Source: Rhea pennata
Lineage: Eukaryota; Chordata; Aves; Rheiformes; Rheidae
Reading direction: 5' to 3'
DNA: 64,000 nucleotides
NCBI RefSeq assembly: GCF_028389875.1
Contig: NC_084674.1
Span: forward strand, 9,519,501-9,583,500
The notes under the pieces were generated by a model that ran no database searches, was not told the DNA's origin, and saw only the letters and a list, made by a program, of their open reading frames with translations. Below, one piece after another: positions 13,201 through 21,850 of the stretch. A program made the position numbers and the translations under genes. Position 1 is the stretch's first letter, and each line of letters starts with the position of its first letter.

Positions 13201-13693
13201 CTTCCTCTTGCAGAATTCAGATTGTAGTAAGTTTGTACTTGTACTGGCTAACTGTACTATGGTGCTTGTACTATGGAGCCTAACTCTTCCCTCTCTGTAG
13301 TAATAGCGAAACACAGATTTCAGGGACAGTTTGAGCTTGGTTAATGGGAAGGGGAGGATTACTGCTTCCCCTGTCTGGTAGAGATAGCATAATGTGTGAA
13401 GAAGCTGTGCTACTTTGCAGACTCCCCTGTGCTCAACAGCATCAACATAGACACTACTGTTCTTGGAATTGTTCGGAACCATCTTGGGATACTGAAGTTT
13501 GATGATTCCCATTTACAAAAATTACAGTAATAATATCAGTTCCTTAAGATTTTAAAGGTCAGAATACACCATAATAAAAATGATTACGAGACAGTATGTT
13601 AGTACTGCTTAAAACTCATTACTGTTTTTTTCCAGCATCTTTCCTGGGTTGACTTTAAAGGTGTTCACAGAGACATACGCATATACGGTTTAC
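10257..13693. other. Presumed intron of the minus-strand unit, nothing called
   Basis: No exon I can support. A 16-base T run lies at 10,789-10,804. A minus-strand donor with good consensus (AAGACA|GTAAGC) occurs near 11,985 with an open frame before it, but the matching acceptor lacks a pyrimidine tract, so it is not called. A 109-codon minus-strand open frame at 13,183-13,512 has no flanking splice sites of quality and no family signature. The A/C excess on the plus strand from about 12,700 is compatible with minus-strand transcription. Confidence 0.4.
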
Positions 13694-13734
13694 TTCTGCA
13701 CGCAACCTACAGTCATTTTCAAACCCATCATCCC
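13694..13734 (-). CDS. Candidate short coding exon (41 nt) of the same minus-strand gene
   Basis: A long T-rich acceptor on the minus strand (ctttggtgatttcttttttgaag) is followed by GG GAT GAT GGG TTT GAA, reading (G)DDGFENDCRLRAE, up to a fair donor (GCAGAA|GTAAAC) at 13,693. The two leading bases complete the phase-1 end of the candidate exon at 14,547-14,605, giving Gly at the junction. With this donor the exon ends in phase 0. An earlier, poorer donor at 13,706 (TGTAG|GTTGCG) would end it in phase 2, the phase that the 10,174-10,256 exon needs. So the downstream join is unresolved. The acidic start is protein-like, but the segment is short and could be chance. Confidence 0.28.
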
Positions 13735-14546
13735 CTTCAAAAAAGAAATCACCAAAGGAAAAAGAAATCCAAAAATAGTGGAATATCCCTTATCTACTAA
13801 AACAGGAACATAAAAAGGGACACATGAAACATCTAAGTTTTCAAGGGTACGGAAATCCTTCAGCTTTCTGACTTTCCTGTACTCTGGTCAAGTAAGAATG
13901 GAACTTCATTTCAGTAGCCATATATTCTGCTGACACAGCTCTTTTCACCTCTAGACTTTTTTCACAAGCACTGAAACTTGTCAGAGGCTGATTTACATAT
14001 TTGCTGGTATTTTATAATGCTATTCTCAAGATAAATTTCCTTTGGGTGATCTATGGACTCAAAGGACAACTTCTATGTTGGACCAGTGGAACTTGATTAA
14101 AAAAATAAATTAATTTCAATCAGTTCTGCACAACTAAAAATAAAAAAACCTCTTTAAATGACATTGTGTCACTCATGCATGGAAATCCTATGAAAACAGC
14201 TGACTGGAAACGAGCCCACAGCAGTAAGTACTCCTGCAACATCAGTCCATCAACCAATTTAAAACAAATTTGAAGCAATTTTGACTGTTCTTTGTAAAAT
14301 CCAATGAGATGCTTACAGTAGAAATTTACTGCATTTTTACTATGTAAAACAGAGCTACAAGTGAACGTATCTTCTGGAATCTTCAAGAAAAAAAGATACC
14401 TTTAAGCTTATCAATAAGAAACGACTTCACATATGAAATTTTAGATTTTATCTAACTTCTATAAATCTATATAAGCCATATTATTCACAGAAAGATTGTT
14501 TTGTGACTAGAGCTAGCTTGCAAAAGGAGATTGTGAAAATGCTTAC

Positions 14547-14605
14547 CTATGCTTCTGTAAGTGCTGTTAATATCCTGCAACTTTTCTGCATTTGTTTCTT
14601 CTGTC
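14547..14605 (-). CDS. Candidate coding exon (59 nt) of the minus-strand gene
   Basis: On the minus strand the acceptor (gctctgtgttttactag) is followed by G ACA GAA GAA and the exon ends at a strong donor (GCATAG|GTAAGC). The frame reads TEETNAEKLQDINSTYRSI, polar and helix-friendly, with one leading base and a phase-1 end. The leading base would complete the phase-2 end of the first exon at 21,590 as AGG (Arg). An alternative acceptor further upstream at 14,672 keeps the same frame and would add 22 codons (FRNYFHSKFEKY…), but its pyrimidine tract is about 30 nt away. I do not recognise the protein. The exon call rests on splice signals and phase only. Confidence 0.38.
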
Positions 14606-15966
14606 CTAGTAAAACACAGAGCTTTGTAAATGATATACTTCTCAAATTTTGAATGAAAATAATTTCTAAATTCTTTTGACATTCCATGTCATGCCATGTG
14701 TCAAAAGAAAAATAATTCTCCTTTGATGTTGCAGCAACCGGTCCACTTTGATGTGTGTCCCGATATCATCACAATATGAATATTCTTTGCATTAATATCC
14801 CCATTTGTTGTTTAACGACTTTTGAAGTTAACATGCGTGCTGCCCAGCCTTCATTTCTATATCTAATTTCTGTAATATATGTTTTAGTTGCTGTTGTTCT
14901 TCACAAAGTTGCCTAACAGATTTCAAAGGTTAAATGAGTTTTCTATAATACATAAGAGCTTTCTTGCTTTCCTTTTTGTGATAAAGATCCAGTTCTTTTT
15001 ATATTAAAAAGATCCTGCTTAAGGTTGTACTTTAGTTAAGCAGGCACCACGCACAACTTTCATTTCTTTCATTTTAATTTCAAACTTGGATTTTTTTTAC
15101 TGACTTTTACACTGACAGTCCATCTGTAAGCCTTTAGCAGTCTCTCAGAATATTCATCACCTGAGATCTCTGGAATAGCCTCACTGTCCACACAAGCAAG
15201 CATCCTTCAGAGAAACCAGTGTGCCACCGGTATATAAAGCTCATACACCTGTGATTTAACTCATTTGGCGTGTTGTTTCCCCAGTAGCTTAAAACAGCAA
15301 CCCAGGCTGAATCTTCTAGTTAACAAGGTCATGTGCTGATATAAAGAATCAATAGGATTTCCCTAACCCAGTCCATCTGTAGTATTCTTTCTTTTTTTCA
15401 TTTTAATATGATCCTTGGAATTAAAAAACAGTTATCTTACTGAAATGTGCTTTCTTTCCAAAATTAAAGGCTGATTTTTGTCAGCCTTCTTTATGCAAAT
15501 CATTAATTTTTTACAGTACCAAATTCATCTATTCCAAATCTTTTGAGGAAGGAGTGAATGACCATAAACTGCGAGAAAAAAATACAAATCTTTTGTGCAT
15601 ATAGGCCACATATTGGTCTAAATGGATAACTGAGGTATTTTACAAAAGAGGTCAGAGCTTCTTCCTGTTTGATTACATCATTTATAAAAAAAATGCATAA
15701 TAAACACACAGAGGGCTAAAGAGAGAAGTCATCAATTTTATATAAGCAGTTTCTTGTTTTACTTACGTCCAAAGGGGCAATTTTAACCACACCATCTATT
15801 TATGTTTTCAAGCTAAAGACACTGTCCAAAGTGCCAAAATGGGGGGTCAGAAAGGTCCTAAGCGAGGTCAAGGTTCTACAAATGAATTTTTAAGAATCTA
15901 AAGATTTTTAAGAATTCAAGAAAATTGTCTTCCTAAATGACATATCAGCTGCTGTAGTTACTGAAG

Positions 15967-16007
15967 AATTTGCATGCATGCAAATTTGCAAGCATGCAAA
16001 TTTGCCT
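15967..16007. repeat. Octamer-containing palindrome and 16-bp tandem repeat
   Basis: A perfect 20-bp palindrome AATTTGCATGCATGCAAATT lies at 15,967-15,986. It overlaps two tandem copies of a 16-mer, GCATGCAAATTTGCAA at 15,976-15,991 and the near-identical copy at 15,992-16,007. The block holds ATGCAAAT twice (15,978-15,985 and 15,994-16,001) and ATTTGCAT once (15,968-15,975), which is the POU/octamer-factor consensus. Function is inferred only; it may simply be a small repeat. Confidence 0.75.
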
Positions 16008-16696
16008 GAAGCTTAATGCCTTTATACATTTATTGGCTACATTCTCAACATATCAATTAAACATAGTACATTTCAGTTTTCCACGTGAAGAAATATGCTC
16101 CCTAGGTTTTATCCTGTCTGTTTCTTGTGTTTCTCAAACAGCCTGGTTAGGGCATTTAGGCAGGAATGCAGAATGGAAGAAGATAAAGCTGAAGAAAACT
16201 TGAGTCTGGATGTAGCTTGTACAACAGTTTCTCTAACAGTTTCTGAGTATCTTCAGTTATCAGAAATACTTATGAAAATATTTGTACATTAGCAAACTTC
16301 ATTGACCCTTAGGTTCAAACCATGGAACTGACACATCTAAAAGAGAAGTTTTGCAGTATTAGGAGACAAAAATTGGCCTTTCCACATTCAAAGTTCATTG
16401 TTAGCTATCTAAAAGATTACCTACTCTATTTAGTCTGTATTGATAAACCTTATTATTGATGGAGATAGCTTTTATTGTATGTCATGACAAACTGGACTTC
16501 CAGCTACGCTGCAAAGTGTTCCGACTATATTGGCTTGTTCTCTACTAGCCTCAACAGCTAGAGAGAACAAGAAAAAACAGATGAAAGGAAAACTCCGTAC
16601 GAGTTAAGACAATATTAACATTTCCCATTTAAAAAAAAATCTTTTTCACAAGTTATATGAAGGATTGTAATTTAAGGCTTATTTGGTATTTTAGGG

Positions 16697-16700
16697 TTTT

Positions 16701-16722
<22 letters not shown>
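16697..16722 (+). repeat. Poly-T run of 26
   Basis: Uninterrupted T run on the plus strand, equal to a poly-A run on the minus strand. No retroelement body was recognised next to it. Confidence 0.9.
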
Positions 16723-16731
<9 letters not shown>

Positions 16732-19700
16732 AGAATTTGAATTTAAGTTATCAAGCTGCACTGATTTGAAAATTGGTGTTTATATTTCATGTCTTGCATT
16801 GTATGTTTTGACATGCGTCTATGACCCCGCAAAAAAGATATAAGCACTGTTTCAATTATCCTTTTGAAATTTTATTTGTGTCGTGCTATAATCATACCTT
16901 GCACATGTACTTTGTAAAGTTTCCCATTGAACTGAGAAACTGTGTGGTTTGTTCACAAAAAACAGTTCGTTGTGTTTGCTGTATTAAGTACACTCTGAAA
17001 GCTTGTCCCTTGTGTTCAAAATGTAAATTGGACATAGCTAATTGCATCTACTGCTGGTGACCATATTCAGTGAGTGCAGATTTCTGGTGGGGAATGTGCC
17101 TGTGCCTCTTCTCAAATTTAGATATAGCTGTGAGTCCTCCTTCAGATATCCTTTGTTATTGGCAGGATTAGATTCCATTGCCAGCAGTTCCTATGAGAAA
17201 CAAAAACATTTTGCACTCTACTTGTTGATAGAAGCCTGGAAATGTTTTCTTGTGTTGGACAAAGAATACTTTTTGTTACCTTTTTTGCGAAAAATCAATT
17301 TGCTGAAATCCTGACTGATGAAACTCTATCCTTAAAGTAAAAGTAACATTATAGCCATATGCTGTTTGTAGACTCTTTCAGTCAAGAGAGATGCACAAGA
17401 TGTAACTTAAAGAGAAGCTGCAGTTCTGTGGTCAGCAGCTGCAGCTGCTGAGGTAGTGAAGAGGAAAGTTCATAAAAGGATGTGGTGCTCTTATTGAAAT
17501 ACAGAGTAATTTGTGGATGCCTTGTGGGTGCAGTCACGGGAAATGCACAGGGTGTAAACTCAGCAGGCATCTGGTGATGACAAGCTATCAGAGAGGAATT
17601 AATGACTGGCTTCACAGAAGGGGCTGTTTTGGTTAGATGCAGTATCATTGGTACTCTGCCAAAAACATGAATACTGTTCCCGTTTTTGAGGAAAAGAGAA
17701 ATGACTAATAGTAAGTTAGAAGAAACAGCCAATGGGACTTAAAGAAGTAGCTGCTGAGTCGACCAGTGGATAACAACTGTGACCTGAAGAAAATATTTAG
17801 TGAGTGCAAACCTACTTCACTGTAATAAAGAAGTAGCCATGAAAGTGATACTGTATCACTGCTTAGGACCCAGACTCTTTAAAAGAGTCATAATCCAATA
17901 CAACATGCTCTCTGGATTCCATGTAAACAAAACTAACCAAAGAGTTTTATGATCAAGTATCAAAGAAGAAAACAATAGAAACTTCTTATGAAAGTCCTAC
18001 AATGCTTTACCGCTTTTCTGTTGGCTATACACTACGCTTTCTTCTCACAGCTGCTTGGGGATTGTGAATAATGTCATTTCATATAGAAAGAATAACAAAC
18101 ATTACAAATTTCAGACCCCAGTCAGGTCATGAGAAGAATCAGCTTGTTACATGGAGGACAAAACTGTATGACATTGATTTTATTTTCAAACTCTAGTTAA
18201 GCTACTACTAATACCATTATTATTTCTCCAAAACGATATTGTTCCTAAATCTTGGATGCATAACAAATACTATGTCAAAAGATAGAAGAAAGTTTGTTTG
18301 AAAATACATGTTACATAACATCATAGCTGTAGCACTGGTAGTTTAAGATAAAATCACCTTCACAGTGGAAATCACAGAATTCACTGAAAAATAAACTACA
18401 ATCCCCCTGCAGGATGGAGCCAGACAGACTCTTGAATATCACTTGACAAGTGAAACAACTCTTATAAGGACTTGGCTCACTGAAACAGTGAGGCTGGCAA
18501 GGACAAGATACTAAGGGCTTACGCTACTGCTAAGGATTAGAAAATTCTGTTTCTGTGTAAGTAGAAAGTAGCTCAATATAAATGAAGAAAGTGTACTGTC
18601 CCATAGAATAAGTACGCACCAGTCGGCTAAAAGAATGTTTTCCTGGGATTTCCACTCCTCTTCATGAGATTTCATGCTCAGTTGAATGCTAAAAACAGAT
18701 TATCAAGAACTTCAGTTTTGCTTCATGTATTGCATTTGTTTTTCTCCCTAACAGCAGAATATCAAAGCTATTTTTTAATAAACAAAGGCTTCCCTCTAGC
18801 AGTAACCCACGTCTTCATCTGGTTTGTACAAATTTTAGCAGCTGTAAGTCTTCATATAATGCACAATTTCTGATTAAAGACAAAGGTAGTAATATAGAAA
18901 TGAAGAACTATGACTGGAGCTATTCAAAAAGATTATGATTTGCAGTTTGTTTTCAATGCCGTTGAACAATATTCGGGTTTTTCTTCCTTTACTGCTTTTA
19001 AAACTTTGTGACATATTTAACAAGCTTGTCAGATGTGCTGCTTTACTGAAGTCTCAAAATTTTCAGCACATACTTCAGCATACTGTTTGTTTTCATGCTG
19101 CCAGATGTGTATGCTTGGGACAAAAGAACAGCCTTAACAGATATTCATCTTTGCCACTAGTGAATGCTCAGTTCACAGAAGAGGGAATGTTTCTGAATAC
19201 TATTTTAAAATACTAAGTAGAAAATAAGGGAGAACAGAGATAAAAGGATAAAAAAGGATATTTTCATCAGAGTGTGATAAGAACATCTTCTCACATACTA
19301 CCACTTGATTTGAATGGAGTTGCAGCTGATGATGGCAGTGAAACTGTCTATACAGAAGTTAAGCTTGGAATGCTTTACTTTCCATTTAGATTATGGACAG
19401 GGCCAAGATTTCCAAGTTTCCTTAGTTCTTGATTGACTGACCTGAGATGCTTTTCAGGAGCATACTTTACAAAGGACAGGTCCTCAGAAGCATCTGAAAA
19501 CAGGTGCTTTCACAGGTCCTATGAAAGCACCTAAACTTAGCATCCAAAACAGATGTGCTCAGAATCAGCCACTCTGTCTGATACTGTTTGCCTTTAACAC
19601 TGATATAGTCCCTGTAACACTTAAGCACCATAAAGCATGTCATGAAGGGAAAAGTAAGGCCCTTGCAAGGTGGGATGGCCAAAAAAAGTCAAATACCTTA

Positions 19701-21508
19701 AAGGCAGCAAGTGATGGAAATTACATCATTGAAGTGAAGAGATGGTCTTCATTGTCTTCATATTTGTTGTATGACAAGTTAAGTTAATTTGAGGAAACGC
19801 AATAGCTACTATACGCCTGCTGTGCTATTGATTCAGTTCATCAAAATCCTTAAGACATCAGAGAAACTACCAAATTAGTGCAAGGTAATAAAAGTGATAG
19901 GTAAGTATGATTTCATATAAACACTATGACTTACTGCTAGGACTTAAGGAAAGTACAAAATAATCTTCAGAGAGTCAAAACCTATTATCTAAAAATTAGC
20001 ATTTGCAATGACCTGATAATTAGAGGGAAAAGGCTGTCTGCCATCCAGGGCATAACAGCAGAGGATAATTATTAAGAATTATACAAAAGTGACCCTTAAA
20101 CCCTGGAGACAGCGAATACTCCACTTGTAATATATACGGGAATTGTACATGTTCTATTTGCTTTTGTAAATAAAATGAGTTATTTAGCATGTTTCTCGGG
20201 GCCAGGTGGGTATAGGTCAGAAAGAACTGGCAGTAGTCAGTTATCAATTGCATAGCCCTAGAGAGGAGGTGTACACACTCTAAAACTTATCTGTGGTAGC
20301 TCTGCAGGCAGTTGACACAAGGGAGCAGCACTGCCTGCACTGGGCTGGCAAACTGTGCAACAGCAGGGGGCATTAATGTTGCTGCAGCATAGAGCAGTTG
20401 TTGTGTTTAGGTAGCGGACTCGTACGGAAGTACATATACTGAGGCATCATCCATTGCAGTGGCATCAAAGGGCAATCTTGGCATCTCTGTTGGCGTTAAG
20501 TAATACAACACTGTTGGTATTATATTCATGGCTGGGCAACAATGATGCCAGTAAGAGTATATGGAAGAAACTATGGTACTTGGAGTATCGGTCATTGTCT
20601 GTCGCAGTATTTGTTAACACAGCAATATGAGAAGAACGCTGCAGTAACTCTCAGTAGTACCAGCTCCTGCAAATATGTCCAACCTGTCTTCCGTTTGTTA
20701 CCCTCATTTCCCTTAGAATATAAAATAAAGTTCACAGTTTTGGGCTTGAGCCCAGTATATCTGATGGCCTAAAGCCCTGAAATGACAGTAATGTTCAGCA
20801 ACTCCACTCCTCCATTATACATATACATAAAAATAAAGCTTTTTCATGTAAGGAAGAAAGCTTCCTCAGACACCAGACAGAAAATGAACTTGAGTATAAA
20901 CTAAAGGCCCATTAGTAACCTTGCTTTCTGCTGTCAGACCTTGACTCCTCAAAAAAGGGAACAGTCCTACTAAAGCAAGGCAATCTATAGACCATGCTTT
21001 TTTTCCTTTAGGCAGAGTGGAAGGACAAATATTTTATGCCAGAAGTTGGTCACAGGGCTGGATGCACTGCGCTGGAAGGTGCCTGCTGCTGGAGAGGGGC
21101 GTTTTATGCTGCTGATACAGAACTGAGGGGCAACAAAATCATGTTGGTACCAAGGCAGATAGGGAGACCACCAAAGGCAGAGGAGATACGTCTCACTGTC
21201 ACTAGATGAAAATTATAAAAAATAAAGTCATACAGAATGAGAGAAATATTGATGATGGTGTTTTAAGAATGCCTACTTCTGTCACCCGCACAGGCCAAAA
21301 CTTCTAACCTGAACAAGAGCATACGAATGGGACAGAAACCACAAAACACTATTCTCCTTACTTCTACCAGAGCCAAGAGTGGCATCCGCACAATATCGGA
21401 GGCTTTGTTTTGCACAAACTCACATTGGGCACAGATGGAAACCAGGCAAGCTTTTAGCACCCACTGCACAGATCCTCAGCCATCCTCCTCAGCTTGCAGG
21501 TTGCCTCC

Positions 21509-21542
21509 TGAGGGCTGTAACCCGCTGAGGGCTGCAACCCGC
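21509..21542 (+). repeat. Two tandem 17-bp units at the edge of the CpG island
   Basis: TGAGGGCTGTAACCCGC (21,509-21,525) is followed directly by TGAGGGCTGCAACCCGC (21,526-21,542), one base different. The units run into the first GCTAACGGCCGC motif. They look like a local duplication within the promoter shoulder. Confidence 0.9.
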
Positions 21543-21552
21543 TAACGGCCGC
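21541..21552 (+). promoter_or_regulatory. GCTAACGGCCGC motif, copy 1 (Myb-type core)
   Basis: The 12-mer GCTAACGGCCGC contains TAACGG, which fits the Myb recognition element YAACKG. The same 12-mer recurs at 21,604-21,615 and, inverted, at 21,839-21,850. Binding is inferred. Confidence 0.5.
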
Positions 21553-21589
21553 AGAGGGATCTGCCACAGACCTCACAGTCAGCCCTTAC

Positions 21590-21657
21590 CTCAGGCGGCC
21601 ACCGCTAACGGCCGCCAGCCTACGCACAGTGCGCATGCGCCCCCCCCCCGCAGCCAT
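21590..21657 (-). CDS. Candidate first coding exon of the minus-strand gene, presequence-like N terminus
   Basis: On the minus strand an ATG at 21,657-21,655 has G at -3 and G at +4, a good start context, and an in-frame TAA two codons upstream, so it is the first possible start in this frame. It encodes 22 codons, MAAGGGRM then RTVRRLAAVSGGRL, and ends in phase 2 at a strong donor (CTGAG|GTAAGG, 21,589-21,588). The peptide has six arginines, no acidic residue, and small hydrophobic residues, the make-up of a mitochondrial presequence; the NRF1 sites in the same island agree with that. Localisation is inference. A 10-base G run (sense) encodes the Gly stretch, so a miscounted or variable run would change the frame. 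An alternative is that this is a short upstream open frame in a noncoding promoter transcript. I do not recognise the protein. Confidence 0.42.
21604..21615 (+). promoter_or_regulatory. GCTAACGGCCGC motif, copy 2 (Myb-type core)
   Basis: Second identical copy of the 12-mer, inside the proposed minus-strand first exon, 63 bp from copy 1. It carries the same TAACGG core. Confidence 0.5.
21630..21641. promoter_or_regulatory. NRF1-type site 1
   Basis: TGCGCATGCGCC contains the near-perfect NRF1 palindrome GCGCATGCGC. It overlaps the proposed minus-strand coding exon and is followed by a run of 10 C (21,640-21,649). NRF1 drives many housekeeping and mitochondrial genes. Confidence 0.75.
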
Positions 21658-21704
21658 TACTTAAGGGGAGGACCCCTCACCACCCGGGTCTCCGCGGCTG
21701 CAGG

Positions 21705-21712
21705 TGACGTCA
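21705..21712. promoter_or_regulatory. CRE, perfect palindrome
   Basis: TGACGTCA is the full palindromic cAMP response element bound by CREB/ATF factors. It sits between the two NRF1-type sites, in the presumed core of the bidirectional promoter. Confidence 0.75.
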
Positions 21713-21731
21713 GGGCCCTGTGGCCTATCCG

Positions 21732-21737
21732 CTTCCG
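21732..21737. promoter_or_regulatory. ETS-type site
   Basis: CTTCCG (CGGAAG on the minus strand) matches the ETS core seen in GABP-driven housekeeping promoters. The motif is short, so support comes mainly from its place between the CRE and the second NRF1 site. Confidence 0.5.
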
Positions 21738-21745
21738 CCGGCGTA

Positions 21746-21755
21746 GCGCATGCGT
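21746..21755. promoter_or_regulatory. NRF1-type site 2
   Basis: GCGCATGCGT fits the NRF1 consensus with one end base changed. It lies about 116 bp from site 1, on the plus-gene side of the CRE. Confidence 0.7.
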
Positions 21756-21811
21756 GGTAAGAGGGGGGAGCGTAAGTCTCCATTTTGTGTTCCTTTCTTC
21801 TCCCGCCCTGC

Positions 21812-21833
21812 GGGAGGGGGAAGGGGAGGGGGG
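21812..21833 (+). promoter_or_regulatory. G-quadruplex-forming motif
   Basis: Four G runs of 3, 5, 4 and 6, separated by 1, 2 and 1 A, meet the canonical G3+ N1-7 pattern on the plus strand. It lies just downstream of the presumed plus-strand start, so it would be in the non-template DNA and in the 5' UTR RNA. Confidence 0.8.
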
Positions 21834-21838
21834 CGGCA

Positions 21839-21850
21839 GCGGCCGTTAGC
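21839..21850 (-). promoter_or_regulatory. GCTAACGGCCGC motif, inverted copy 3
   Basis: GCGGCCGTTAGC is the exact reverse complement of the 12-mer at 21,541 and 21,604. It sits on the plus-gene side of the island. Confidence 0.5.

Larger units (their letters stand above)
14673..21508. other. Presumed first intron of the minus-strand gene; other exons not resolved
   Basis: The plus strand is A/C-biased over much of this span, as expected of an intron transcribed leftward. Several minus-strand donor-like sites occur (about 15,767 AC|GTAAGT; 17,279 AAAAAG|GTAACA; 19,933 GCA|GTAAGT), but the segments before them either carry stops or have weak acceptors. A 116-codon minus-strand open frame at 17,382-17,732 has no family signature. 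An octamer-rich tandem repeat (15,967-16,007) and a 26-base T run (16,697-16,722) are annotated separately. The 20,270-20,700 and 21,020-21,130 patches are a little more GC-rich; nothing is called there. Confidence 0.4.

Noticed and set aside
13183..13512. 109-codon minus-strand open frame
   Set aside because: No strong flanking splice sites, no recognisable family, and it spans local small duplications.
14120..14394. Minus-strand 88-codon frame after a strong T-rich acceptor (IPEDTFTCSSVLH…)
   Set aside because: It starts in phase 0, while the upstream candidate exon ends in phase 1. In phase 1 it meets a stop quickly. The later part is Phe/Leu/Cys-rich like noncoding frames.
15503..15709. 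Minus-strand frame with acceptor tttttttctcgcag and reading FMVIHSFLKRFGIDEFGT
   Set aside because: The acceptor is good, but only weak donors follow and the phase does not fit the neighbouring candidates.
17280..17314. Possible 35-nt minus-strand exon reading QDFSKLIFRKK with a GTAACA donor
   Set aside because: Phase would fit between the first exon and a longer form of the 14.5-kb exon, but the acceptor lacks a good pyrimidine tract and the segment is too short to trust.
17382..17732. 116-codon minus-strand open frame
   Set aside because: Length alone is not enough. No domain, no splice context, and the Leu/Ser/His-rich composition resembles background.
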